A DNA stretch of 44,713 nucleotides from Acidobacteriota bacterium. Its GTDB lineage: Bacteria > Acidobacteriota > Terriglobia > Acidiferrales > UBA7541. The notes beneath the pieces are model-generated. The model saw nothing but the letters and a program-made list of their open reading frames with translations. It did not search any database and was not told the DNA's origin. The position numbers and the translations under genes are program-made. Below are positions 26,145-34,756 of the stretch, in pieces. How positions within the stretch are numbered: the first letter of the stretch is position 1; each line of letters opens with the position of its first letter. The stretch spans positions 1 through 44,713 of the forward strand of contig QHYZ01000087.1 of NCBI GenBank assembly GCA_003225295.1, in the 5' to 3' direction.

Positions 26145-27491
26145 TTGATACCACGCTACACGCGCCAGGAGATGGGCCACGTTTGGAGCGACGCCAACAA
26201 GTTCGCCAAGTGGCTGGAAGTCGAACTTGCCGCCACGGAGACCCTTGCCGAAGCAGGCCTGGTCCCGAAAGAGGCCGCCGCCGCGATTCGCTCTCGTGCC
26301 AAGGTGGATGTCGCCCGTATTCACGAGCTGGAAGCACGCGTGAAACACGATGTCGTCGCCTTCACCATGGCCGTGGGCGATTCCATCGAAGATCCCGCCG
26401 CGGCCCGCTGGTTGCACTACGGCATGACTTCGAATGATGTCGTCGACACAGCGCAAGCTCTCCAGGTTCGCGATGCATCGAAATTAATCGAGCGAGACTT
26501 GGTGATGTTCGGAGAAATTCTCGACGTGCGCGCTCACGAATTCCGCCACACCCCGCAGATCGGCCGCACTCACGGCATTCATGCCGAGCCCATCACCTTT
26601 GGCCTGAAAATCGCCAATTGGTTCTCGGAGAATCAGCGCAATATCGCACGCTTCCGCGCCGCCGCCGCGCAGATGGCCGTTGGGAAAATCTCCGGCGCCG
26701 TCGGCAATGCTTCGCACCTTGGCACGGAAATGGAGGAGCGCATCTGCAAGCGTCTTGGGCTCAGCGTCGCTCCCGTCGCTTCACAGGTGATTCAGCGCGA
26801 CCGCCATGCGCAATATCTCAGCGCCCTCGCGCTCATCGCCGCTACACTCGAGAAAATCGCGCTCGAAATTCGCCATCTGCAACGTACCGAAGTCCGCGAG
26901 GCTGAAGAACCCTTCAGCGGCGAACAGCGCGGCAGCTCCGCGATGCCCCATAAGCGCAATCCCGTCACGTGCGAGCAAGTCTGCGGCCTCGCGCGCCTGG
27001 TGCGTTCGAATATGCTCGCTGCATTCGAGAACGTGGCCTTGTGGCACGAGCGCGACATCTCCCACAGTTCGGCGGAACGAATCATCCTTCCCGATTCCAC
27101 CATTCTTGTGGACTACATGCTTTCCAAAATGACCGCCATCCTCGGAGAGATGCGCGTTTTCCCTGAACGAATGATTCGAAACCTCGAATCCACCCACGGC
27201 CTGGTTTACTCGGGACAATTGCTGCAGGATTTGGTGGAGAAAGGGATGCCCCGGGATGAAGCCTACAAGGCGGTGCAGGAAAGCGCCATGGCGGCCTGGG
27301 AGGCAGACACCAGTTTCCGTGACCGTATTGCAACCGATGCACGCATCGCGAAGTACCTCGATGCGAAAGCGCTCGCGCACACGTTTGATCTTCAGCGGCA
27401 GCTTCGCCATGTGGATGCTATTTTCGATCGCGTATTTGGCGCACATCCTGCCGGCGAGAAATCCGCGGCGGGTTCAGCGGGAAAGCTCTAA
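26145..27491 (+). CDS. purB: Adenylosuccinate lyase
   Basis: 448 residues. The start is the TTG at 26145, giving (M)IPRYTRQEMGHVWSDANKF, the usual N-terminus, with GGAG six bases upstream; the frame is open to 26082. PurB releases fumarate from SAICAR and adenylosuccinate in purine synthesis. Family motifs: HYGMTSNDVVDTA, QIGRTHGIHAEPI (catalytic His), GAVGNASHLG, and the fumarase/lyase signature GSSAMPHKRNP with the catalytic Ser loop. Single gene, divergent from padR, convergent with efp. Confidence 0.95.
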   Translation: MIPRYTRQEMGHVWSDANKFAKWLEVELAATETLAEAGLVPKEAAAAIRSRAKVDVARIHELEARVKHDVVAFTMAVGDSIEDPAAARWLHYGMTSNDVVDTAQALQVRDASKLIERDLVMFGEILDVRAHEFRHTPQIGRTHGIHAEPITFGLKIANWFSENQRNIARFRAAAAQMAVGKISGAVGNASHLGTEMEERICKRLGLSVAPVASQVIQRDRHAQYLSALALIAATLEKIALEIRHLQRTEVREAEEPFSGEQRGSSAMPHKRNPVTCEQVCGLARLVRSNMLAAFENVALWHERDISHSSAERIILPDSTILVDYMLSKMTAILGEMRVFPERMIRNLESTHGLVYSGQLLQDLVEKGMPRDEAYKAVQESAMAAWEADTSFRDRIATDARIAKYLDAKALAHTFDLQRQLRHVDAIFDRVFGAHPAGEKSAAGSAGKL

Positions 27492-27530
27492 GAGAAAAAC
27501 AAAAGGCGCCCCCGCCTGAGCCGGGGCGCC
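27490..27530 (-). terminator. Rho-independent terminator for efp
   Basis: On the minus strand an 8-bp GC stem (GGCGCCCC 27505-27512 with GGGGCGCC 27523-27530, 10-nt loop) is followed by TTTTGTTTTTCTCTT. It lies about 130 bases after the efp stop and abuts the convergent purB stop. On the plus strand the hairpin has no T-run, so purB termination would be weaker. Confidence 0.7.
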
Positions 27531-27658
27531 GTTCTGCCTCTACTAATTCCGGCCTGCGCTGAAATTAGCTGCGGAGGCGGAAACTCAGAAACGGAAAATC
27601 GAAATCAGAAGAGCAAATTGCAGCCTCAAGACGGAAAGCTAGAAGCCGAAACTAAAGA

Positions 27659-28225
27659 CTACTCCACGCGCTGAACGTAACGTGCTTCCGAGGTATCCAC
27701 TTTAATTCTGTCCCCCTCATTTACGAAAGGCGGCACCTGGACCACCAGACCGGTCTCGAGAGTCGCGGGTTTCATCACTGCGCTGGCGGTGGCTTTCTGG
27801 AGCGTCGGCTCCGTCTGGATCACCTTCATATCCATGGTATCGGGCAAGTCCACGCCGATGGGTTTTTCCTCGAAAAATTCGACCTTCACGATGGTGCTGG
27901 GTATTAAATAGTAGACGGACTCCCCGAGCTCCTCACGGCTCATCTGCATCTGCTCGTAGTTCTTGGTGTTCATGAAGTGAAAATCGTCACCCTCGCTGTA
28001 GAGGTACTCGAACTCGACTTCGTCAAGGATGGCGCGGTCCACGAATTCTTCGGCGCGGAACCGGTAGTCGATGATCGCACCCGTGCGGAGGTTTCTCATG
28101 CGCGTCTGCATTGAGCCGCGCTTATTGCCGGGTGTGCGGTGATCGACGCTGAAAATAGTGAAAAGCTGGCCGTCGTGCTGAATGACCATGCCGGGGCGCA
28201 GTTGTGTCGCTTTGACGCTGCTCAT
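27659..28225 (-). CDS. efp: Elongation factor P
   Basis: 188 residues with the three beta-barrel domains of EF-P: the KOW-like N-domain (TQLRPGMVIQHDGQLFTIFS), the middle OB domain (VKVEFFEEKPIGVDLPDTMD) and the C-terminal OB signature (KPATLETGLVVQVPPFVNEG). EF-P relieves ribosome stalling at proline runs. The tip of domain I reads TPGNKRGS: the residue aligned with E. coli Lys34, which is beta-lysylated, is Asn34, and a Lys follows at 35. No EpmA/EpmB or EarP gene is in the window. It has its own promoter and terminator. Confidence 0.95.
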   Translation of the reverse strand: MSSVKATQLRPGMVIQHDGQLFTIFSVDHRTPGNKRGSMQTRMRNLRTGAIIDYRFRAEEFVDRAILDEVEFEYLYSEGDDFHFMNTKNYEQMQMSREELGESVYYLIPSTIVKVEFFEEKPIGVDLPDTMDMKVIQTEPTLQKATASAVMKPATLETGLVVQVPPFVNEGDRIKVDTSEARYVQRVE

Positions 28226-28380
28226 TGTGTTTGTGGCCCCGACCGCGTCGGGTCCGACCGCTCCCTAGGAAGTCTGCTGATTTCGGAAATTCCGGCGGGC
28301 GGGCTTAAGTTCGCGCCTACACTGCTCGCGGAATGACTCGAGGCATGCTGACGCGCAATCCACGTCCAGCGCGAACAATT

Positions 28381-28410
28381 AGTATAGGATGCCACATTCC
28401 CGGCGGTCAA
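28381..28410 (-). promoter_or_regulatory. Sigma-70-type promoter for efp
   Basis: Minus strand TTGACC (28405-28410), an 18-bp spacer, TATACT (28381-28386). Both hexamers match five of six consensus bases. The implied start near 28374 gives a leader of about 150 nt before efp. Confidence 0.6.
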
Positions 28411-28463
28411 TCTGCCTGCCTCGCTTTCAGTGAGCCTCCTGGCATCAGAAGTGCTTCCTCCGC

Positions 28464-30326
28464 TCAGAAACCCTGGCCTTCTGCCGTTACCGGCATTCCG
28501 GAATAGTGGACGTGAACCAAGCGCCATCGCCCTTGTTCCCTGCGATAGAGCTGTGTTTCCCTACTGTGGGTCGTGAGGGGAGAGCCATCTTTTCTGAACT
28601 TGGCAGCGAAATCCCAATAGAATTCGGCCCAGGCTGCGTCCCTGTAAACATGAAGGGAAATGTCATGAACCGTCAGTTTGCGTTCCGAGAAAGTATCGCC
28701 CATCAAACGCATGTAAACATTTTGCTTGATTTGCTCGAAACCGTGCTCATGACCCAACGGGTGGATGAAGGAGACATCCGGCGAATCCAACCAGATCTCA
28801 GCAGCGAGGGCGGTGTCTGCGGCATCAACCGATTTCGCGTAGTTCTCAATCAAGCCCCGGATCACACTGCCGTCGGTGGGTGTTTCCGCTGGCGAAACGT
28901 TTCGGGCCTCGCCTTTTTCTGTTTTTGCGCGTGCCGGCGCGGCTCCCGCCATGATCTTTTCGATTTCACCCGGATCTCGGGGGAGGCGTTCGCTGAGCAG
29001 CCTGTGGCCGGTTTCGGTGATGAGGACGTCGTCTTCGATGCGCACGCCAAGATTCTCTTCGGGGATGTAGATGCCTGGCTCAATGGTGATGACCATGCCG
29101 GGCTGGAAAGGGGCGCAGTATTCGCCCGGGTCGTGAACATCGAGGCCGATATGATGGCCGAGGCCGTGAATGAAATAGGTGCCGAGTGGCTTATCGTGGA
29201 GATCCTTGCCGTGGGAATTTATGTAATTGTAGGCAATTTTGTGGACGCTCTTGTTGCCCTTGATACAGAAGTCCATTCCGGGCTTTAGAGCGGCGAGGGC
29301 CGCGTTTTGCGCTCCGAGGACGATGTCATAGATTTCGCGCTGGCGCGGCGTGAACTTGCCGTTGGCGGGCAGCGTGCGGGTGATGTCCGAGGAGTAGCCG
29401 GAGTATTGCGCGCCAACGTCGAGAACGACGATGTCGCCATCTTCGATCTTGCGCGAGAGCCTGTCGTAGTGCAGCGCGGTGGAGTTCGGGCCGGCGCCAA
29501 CAATCGGGGCGTAACCCTCCGCTTCTGAACCGCCCCAGGCGTGGACTTCGACCATTTTTGCCGCCACCTGATATTCGTAGAGCCCGGGGCGCATCAACCT
29601 CATCGCTTCAAGGTGGGAGTCCACCGACAAGTCAATCGCTTGTTTCAGAAAGGCGATTTCCCCGGGTGACTTGATCTGGCGCAGGGTATTGATCTGCGTG
29701 CGAATGTCCTTCAGCTTGGCCTGCGGTGCAGCGAGTTGCAGCCAATCGACAACGGCTTTCTCGTGCGGGTAACCGCCGAGTTCTTTTTGATAGGGAAGAA
29801 TGGTATAGAAATTCGGAAATGTCTTCGCAAGATTCTCCACAACGGAGCGGAAGTCGCTCTCGAACGGTTTTACGTCCACAAAGCCAGTGCGCGCTTCGAT
29901 GCCCGGGTCCGAGGGTGACATGCGGACGCCATTCCATTTTTCTTTCTGCGGATTCTTTGCCGGGAGAAAAAGAGTTTCGCGCACAACGTTCGCGACGTCG
30001 CCCTTCTGCCCCGCGGGAAGGATAATCAGACCGGCGCCTTCTTCATTGTGACCGGTGAGGTAGTAGAAATTCTCCTCCTGGGCAAAAACGTAGGCCTGTG
30101 AAACTTCCTCCCGGCCGGTGAAACCCCAGAGGATGATTGGCCCATCGACTTGCACGCCAAGCTTTGCACGGCGTTCGGCGTAGACGCTGTTGGGCTCGCG
30201 CTCGCGGCGCTCCTGGGCTTGCACTCCGGCTGCGCAGCAAACCACACAGAGCAATCCGCAGAGAGCCCGTCTTGCGGAATTCAGCAAACCACGCGACCGC
30301 ACCGGCCACAAGCGACCACTCCTCAT
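28464..30326 (-). CDS. Exported M24B Xaa-Pro aminopeptidase fused to a SnoaL/NTF2-like domain
   Basis: 620 residues from the ATG at 30326 (GAGGT six to seven bases before); the frame is open to 30392. A signal peptide (LCGLLCVVCCAAGVQAQE) suggests a periplasmic enzyme. The creatinase-like N-domain is followed by the M24 pita-bread domain with metal ligands in VVLDVGAQYSGYSSDITRTL (two Asp), GLGHHIGLDVHD (His), VITIEPGIYI (Glu) and VRIEDDVLIT (Glu). After a linker near residue 470-500, residues about 495-615 form a SnoaL/DUF4440-like fold (IRGLIENYAKSVDAADTALA, WLDSPDVSFIHPLG, WAEFYWDFAAKF, WRLVHVHYSGMPVT). The fusion is unusual. It likely removes N-terminal residues before proline; the added domain's role is unknown. 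Confidence 0.87.
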   Translation of the reverse strand: MRSGRLWPVRSRGLLNSARRALCGLLCVVCCAAGVQAQERREREPNSVYAERRAKLGVQVDGPIILWGFTGREEVSQAYVFAQEENFYYLTGHNEEGAGLIILPAGQKGDVANVVRETLFLPAKNPQKEKWNGVRMSPSDPGIEARTGFVDVKPFESDFRSVVENLAKTFPNFYTILPYQKELGGYPHEKAVVDWLQLAAPQAKLKDIRTQINTLRQIKSPGEIAFLKQAIDLSVDSHLEAMRLMRPGLYEYQVAAKMVEVHAWGGSEAEGYAPIVGAGPNSTALHYDRLSRKIEDGDIVVLDVGAQYSGYSSDITRTLPANGKFTPRQREIYDIVLGAQNAALAALKPGMDFCIKGNKSVHKIAYNYINSHGKDLHDKPLGTYFIHGLGHHIGLDVHDPGEYCAPFQPGMVITIEPGIYIPEENLGVRIEDDVLITETGHRLLSERLPRDPGEIEKIMAGAAPARAKTEKGEARNVSPAETPTDGSVIRGLIENYAKSVDAADTALAAEIWLDSPDVSFIHPLGHEHGFEQIKQNVYMRLMGDTFSERKLTVHDISLHVYRDAAWAEFYWDFAAKFRKDGSPLTTHSRETQLYRREQGRWRLVHVHYSGMPVTAEGQGF

Positions 30327-30635
30327 TCGCGCACCTCGAAACCACCATTTGATTGTTGCGCCCACCGGGCACGTGAGTTCGCGGCGTGCCACCCACAGCC
30401 GGGCGATTGTAACTGAAACGTCCGGCCTTCCGAAATATCTGGTTAACCCGCTATTGGTGAGCAGGTTCCTCCGCGATCACCAGGGCGATGGAGGGGCCGA
30501 TGCACCGTTTTAATCTAACCGGGGGAAGGCTTCCCGCACTCCTGGGAAGCTTGCTGCACCTGCGCTGCCGGCCCGGAATTAGCCGCGGCAAGACCTGTAT
30601 GCCCGGAGCAACAAACGACCAGCATGCCGCGCGGC
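30327..30635. other. 309-bp region between the M24 gene start and the hydrolase gene end
   Basis: Both flanking genes are on the minus strand. A possible -10 for the M24 gene is TACAAT (minus strand, 30406-30411) with a poor -35. A 7-bp hairpin (GCTTCCC 30529-30535, GGGAAGC 30544-30550) lies about 90 bases after the hydrolase stop and may end that transcript, although no T-run follows. No gene is supported. Confidence 0.35.
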
Positions 30636-31961
30636 TCAAGCGCGAAAGAAGTCCGCGAGTATCTGCGAGACTCGATCAGGTTCCTCGTGTTGGAGCCAGT
30701 GCGTGGCGTTGGCAAAGGTGAAGAGCTCAGCGCTGGTGCAATAGCTCAGGCTTTCGTGAGCCATTTCAGACAGGAGAAAATCGTCGCGCTCGCCCCAGAG
30801 GATGCGGGTGGGGACGCGGACGTTTTGGTCCTGAAATTTGACCCCAGTGCGGAAGAGGGCGCGATACCAGTTGATCATGCCGGTCAGAGCGCCGGGCTGA
30901 GACCAGGCGCCCCGATATTGGGCGAGGTCTTCAGCAGAGAAGGTGCCCGGGCGGCTGGAGTGGAGGAGCGCGTGCGCGCCAAGGCGGAAGTTGAGGGCGG
31001 AGAAAAGCGCTTCCGGCAGCCAGGGGAGTTGGAAGAAAAACATGTACCAACTGCGGAAGAATTGACGCGGATGCGTGCTGAGGAATTTGCGCATCACCGC
31101 AGGATGAGGGACGTTGAGGACGGCGAGCTTGGCGATGCGCTGCGGATGCAAGAGGGCGGTGCTCCAGGCAACTGCGGCGCCCCAATCATGGCCGGCCAGA
31201 AAGATTTTTTCCCGACCGAGTTGATCGGCGATGGCGAGGACGTCGGAGACGAGTTCCCTTAAAGCGTAAGCTGCCACGCCGGCGGGTTTACTGCTGAGAT
31301 TGTAACCGCGTTGGTCGGGGACGACGACTCGGAATCCCGCGGTGACCAGCGGCCCGATTTGCCGGTGCCAGCCATACCAGAATTCCGGGAAACCATGGAG
31401 CAAGACTACCACGGGGCCGTCCTTGGGCCCGGCGGTGATGGCATGGAACCGCAGTCCAGCGTTTTGAAAGAAATGTCCGGGCGATTCGCTCTGTGCGCAC
31501 GCGGTTTGCCGCCGTTCCGGGGAAACGCTGTCGCGAGCATGGGAAAGAATGATCTGGAGGGCTTCCTGTCCGCTTCCAGGAAGGAGTCCGGTGCCCTGCC
31601 TTTCGATTTCATTGAAGATCGGCATCAGCTCTTCAGGAAAGCACTGCATCCAGAGCCTATCTCGCCAGATTTCGAATGGGTCTCGAGCGCCTTCGAGGAT
31701 GTCACGACAGACATCTTTGACAGACCAAAGAAGTGCTTCCCTTTGGGACATCTTGGAAGCGCCCATTTCACTTAGGGCCGGCTCACTGTATTTGGCCACG
31801 TCCCAATGAAGAGTCTGCTCATAAGACGCCAGTCGGCGGAGCGCGGAGCCGTCGAGTCCAGCTTCCAAGGCATCCCGTGCTATCGAGGGCCAATCCGACT
31901 CAGGATGTTTTCCCGTGAACCACCGGGCGGCGACCCTTGGTGGCAAGAAATGCGAGGGCAT
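30636..31961 (-). CDS. Epoxide-hydrolase-like alpha/beta hydrolase with an extra N-terminal helical domain
   Basis: 441 residues. The C-terminal two-thirds (about 165-441) is an alpha/beta hydrolase of the epoxide hydrolase type: LLHGFPEFWYGW (oxyanion HGFP at 189-192), PDQRGYNLSSKP, AGHDWGAAVAW with nucleophile D259, cap-domain tyrosines in SWYMFFF and NWYRALF, LWGERDDF (acid) and ATHWLQHEEP (His base). The first 130-150 residues (WPSIARDALEAGLDGSALRR, WSVKDVCRDILEGARDPFEI, FPEELMPIFNEI) are not part of that fold and look like a small helical domain known elsewhere as a stand-alone protein. The start is seven bases after the glycosyltransferase stop. Substrate unknown. Confidence 0.82.
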   Translation of the reverse strand: MPSHFLPPRVAARWFTGKHPESDWPSIARDALEAGLDGSALRRLASYEQTLHWDVAKYSEPALSEMGASKMSQREALLWSVKDVCRDILEGARDPFEIWRDRLWMQCFPEELMPIFNEIERQGTGLLPGSGQEALQIILSHARDSVSPERRQTACAQSESPGHFFQNAGLRFHAITAGPKDGPVVVLLHGFPEFWYGWHRQIGPLVTAGFRVVVPDQRGYNLSSKPAGVAAYALRELVSDVLAIADQLGREKIFLAGHDWGAAVAWSTALLHPQRIAKLAVLNVPHPAVMRKFLSTHPRQFFRSWYMFFFQLPWLPEALFSALNFRLGAHALLHSSRPGTFSAEDLAQYRGAWSQPGALTGMINWYRALFRTGVKFQDQNVRVPTRILWGERDDFLLSEMAHESLSYCTSAELFTFANATHWLQHEEPDRVSQILADFFRA

Positions 31962-31968
31962 AAGTCAA

Positions 31969-33630
31969 TCAGAAGCCCGGAGCCCCGGAGGTGGCGGGAC
32001 GCATTTCAGGGGCGTTGACGCCGAAGCGGAGACGCGCGAAGTATGTTTGGCCGAGGGACATCGCGCCAGTGTAGAGGTAGCCCCAAACGAAGAGCAGCAG
32101 GAACGGCACGGTGGCATAGTTTTCGTTGAGGATGGCGTAGACCACAGTCGAAGAAAAGTACAAGCCTAAGAGAATTTCCGCGTAGGGCATCCAGCCGGCT
32201 TTGTTTTTGTAGGATTTTTTTGCGAAAGTTCCTTGTTTGCCTTCGATATTGAATTTGGGCGTGCGGGCGAATTCGCTTCTCTTGCCGAGCAGCGCTTCGA
32301 TCACCGCCTGCGCGTTGCGCACGGAAATTCCTATGCCCGTGGCCATGACGAAAGGCAAATACAGAAACGTGCGCCGCCACGTCTTAGGACGAAGCTCTCT
32401 TTGCGCCACGAGATAGAAGCTGGAGATGGAACAGGTGGAAGCGAGGAAGAGCGGCAGGTCGATCACCAGCATCTGGAACCAGCCCTGATAGAAGCGCACG
32501 ATCATCGCCGGCAGCAGCATGGTGGAAAGCAGGATCATCAGCGGGTAGCTGATGTTGCCGGTTAGGTGGAAGAATGCTTCTGCTTTGACGTGCCAGGGCG
32601 CGTCGGATTTCCAAACTCTTGGGAGGATTTTCTTGGCGGTTTGCATCAGTCCCTTGGCCCAGCGCGCTTGTTGGGTTTTGAAACCGTTCATGTCCACAGG
32701 GAGTTCGGAAGCACATTCGATTTGCGGGAGGTAGAGAAACCTCCAGCCTTTGAGTTGCGAGCGATACGAGAGATCGGTGTCTTCAGTGAGTGTGTCGTGC
32801 TCCCAGCCGCCGGCATCATCGATGGCTTTGCGGCGCCAGACCCCGGCGGTCCCGTTGAAATTGAAAAAAGTGCCCCGGCGAGAACGCGCACCATGCTCAA
32901 CGACGAAATGGCCGTCGAGAAGAATGGTCTCAACGTTAGTGAGCAGGGAGTAGTCGCTGTTGAGATAGGTCCAGCGCGTCTGCACCATGCCGATCTTACC
33001 GCCGCCTTGCGGATTCATGAAGTAGGGAATGGTGCGGAGCAGAAAATCAGGTTCGGGGAGAAAGTCGGCGTCGAAGATGGCGACGAATTCGCCCTTGGCG
33101 GTTTTCAACCCGTTTTCCAGAGCGCCGGCTTTGTAGCCTTCGCGGTTGCGGCGATGGAGGTGAACGATTCGCATGCCTTGTGCGGCGTGGCGCTCCACAC
33201 AGGCTCGAGCGACTTCGCAGGTCTCATCGGTGGAGTCGTCCAGCACCTGCACGTCGAGCAGCTCGGGTGGGTAGTCGAAGCGCGACACAGCTTCGACGAG
33301 ACGCTCAATGACGTAGCGCTCGTTGAAGATGGGCAACTGAACGGTGACGCGAGGCCAATCGGCCACCGGAGGCGGAGCCGGGGGGAGGTTCTTGGCATAG
33401 GCGAAATAGTCGTACACCAGCCAATAGCGGTGCAGGCCGTAGACCGCAAGGACGAGAAGGACGACGAAATAAGGAATCATCATCGCGAGGTCGAAGGCAT
33501 TGGCGTGGTACATGCCGGTAAAGGTCTTATCGGTAATCTTGTGCCAATAGTGGCTGATAGGGTTTTGTGTCGCAAGAGCTGCCGTAAGTAGAAGTGTAGG
33601 GTTCACGTCTTGAGCTGACCCAAAGTCCAC
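31969..33630 (-). CDS. Membrane family 2 glycosyltransferase, cellulose synthase/CslA-like
   Basis: 553 residues from a GTG; an ATG at 33513 is a possible later start. One N-terminal helix (LAMMIPYFVVLLVLAVYGL) precedes the catalytic domain with VTVQLPIFNERYVIERLV, VLDDSTDET, IFDADFLPEP (DxD), TEDTDLSYR (catalytic TED) and QQARWAKG (QxxRW). At least four C-terminal helices follow (ISYPLMILLSTMLLPAMIV, MLVIDLPLFLAST, LYLPFVMATGIG, ATVPFLLLFVWGYLY). This is a processive beta-glycan synthase pattern, closest in feel to glucomannan-synthase (CslA) proteins. No BcsB or PilZ domain is found, so cellulose itself is unlikely. It lies directly upstream of the hydrolase gene. Confidence 0.88.
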   Translation of the reverse strand: MDFGSAQDVNPTLLLTAALATQNPISHYWHKITDKTFTGMYHANAFDLAMMIPYFVVLLVLAVYGLHRYWLVYDYFAYAKNLPPAPPPVADWPRVTVQLPIFNERYVIERLVEAVSRFDYPPELLDVQVLDDSTDETCEVARACVERHAAQGMRIVHLHRRNREGYKAGALENGLKTAKGEFVAIFDADFLPEPDFLLRTIPYFMNPQGGGKIGMVQTRWTYLNSDYSLLTNVETILLDGHFVVEHGARSRRGTFFNFNGTAGVWRRKAIDDAGGWEHDTLTEDTDLSYRSQLKGWRFLYLPQIECASELPVDMNGFKTQQARWAKGLMQTAKKILPRVWKSDAPWHVKAEAFFHLTGNISYPLMILLSTMLLPAMIVRFYQGWFQMLVIDLPLFLASTCSISSFYLVAQRELRPKTWRRTFLYLPFVMATGIGISVRNAQAVIEALLGKRSEFARTPKFNIEGKQGTFAKKSYKNKAGWMPYAEILLGLYFSSTVVYAILNENYATVPFLLLFVWGYLYTGAMSLGQTYFARLRFGVNAPEMRPATSGAPGF

Positions 33631-33726
33631 GCGAGGCCGCTCGCGCCGGCGTCGGGAGACAACGATTATAAGACGGCGTTGCTACCAGTCCAAGCGCTCG
33701 ATTCGGCCGGAGCCGGCAGAAAGCCG

Positions 33727-34689
33727 TTACGGTAGGAGAACGATTTTCCCCGCGGCTCCGGCCTCGAGGATTTCTTTGTGGGCGCGCGCCGCCTCGGCGA
33801 GGGGTAACTCCTTGCCGACCACCGGGCGGAGCGTGCCGTTTTGGAGGCCGGCAATCAAGCCGGCGTGAATTTCGGCTTCTTCCGCGGGTGTGATGGCCCA
33901 GAGCGTGAAGCCCCGGGCAGAGGCTCGGCGCAACATCAGGTCGCGTGGATTGATGGCGATCTCGCCGCGATTGCCGATGACGATCACGCGGCCATTCGTG
34001 GCGAGAAGCTTCAAATCGGTCCCAAGGTTCACGTTGGCCAGCATTTCAAGAACAATGTCCACACCACGGCCCCTGGTGGCCTTCAAGATTTCTTCCTGAT
34101 AGCCCGTCTTACTGTGATCAAAAACGTGATGCGCTCCTTCGCGTTTTACCAAGTCGATGCCTTTTTGCGTACCGGCAGTGCCCAAGACGGTGAGGCCCAT
34201 GGCGCGCGCCATTTGCACTGCCGCGCAGCCGACTCCGCCGCTGGCGCCGTGAACGAGAACTGTTTCCGACGCGCGGGCTTTCGCCGAATGGTGTAGAGCG
34301 TGGTACGCCGTGCCATAGGGCACCCAGACGCCGGCACCTTGCCCGAAATTAATTTTACCCGGCAGAGAATGCACCTGCTCTTCCAGCGCGAGAGCGTATT
34401 CTGCGTACGCGCCTGTAACGGTTTTGGCCGTGTACACGCGATCGCTCGGCCTCACTCTTTTCACGCCGTCGCCGATGGCCTCGACGACGCCTGCGGCATC
34501 AGAGCCGGGCGTGTAGGGAAGCGCCGGCTTCACTGAGTAAGTGCCGGCACGCATATAAGTGTCATAAGGATTAACGCCGGCGGCATGGATGCGGACAAGA
34601 ACTTGCCCCGCGGCTGGCCTGGGCGTGGGCACTTCTTCGAGTTTGAGAACTTCGGGACCGCCGAACTCACGAACGAGAATGGACTTCAT
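33727..34689 (-). CDS. NADPH:quinone oxidoreductase, zeta-crystallin-like MDR
   Basis: 320 residues; ATG with GGAGAG five bases upstream. MDR fold without catalytic or structural zinc cysteines: EFGGPEVLKLEEVPTPRPAA, AAGVNPYDTYMRAG, PYTPGSDAAGVVEAIG, GAYAEYA, then the Rossmann motif VHGASGGVGCAAVQ and VDIVLEMLANVNLG. The arrangement matches quinone reductases that reduce quinones with NADPH. The stop is 96 bp upstream (in window order) of the glycosyltransferase start. Stand-alone gene. Confidence 0.9.
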   Translation of the reverse strand: MKSILVREFGGPEVLKLEEVPTPRPAAGQVLVRIHAAGVNPYDTYMRAGTYSVKPALPYTPGSDAAGVVEAIGDGVKRVRPSDRVYTAKTVTGAYAEYALALEEQVHSLPGKINFGQGAGVWVPYGTAYHALHHSAKARASETVLVHGASGGVGCAAVQMARAMGLTVLGTAGTQKGIDLVKREGAHHVFDHSKTGYQEEILKATRGRGVDIVLEMLANVNLGTDLKLLATNGRVIVIGNRGEIAINPRDLMLRRASARGFTLWAITPAEEAEIHAGLIAGLQNGTLRPVVGKELPLAEAARAHKEILEAGAAGKIVLLP

Positions 34690-34756
34690 GGTTTCTCTCC
34701 AGCGAAAAAGTCAGTGAACCAGAAAAGTAGCGGCGAGCTAGCGCAATCCAAGCAGC

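Noticed and set aside
30624-31262. Plus-strand 212-codon frame
   Set aside because: Glu/Gly/Arg-rich shadow of the epoxide-hydrolase-like gene.
32566-33591. Plus-strand 341-codon frame
   Set aside because: Antisense to the CslA-like glycosyltransferase, which has the DxD, TED and QxxRW motifs.
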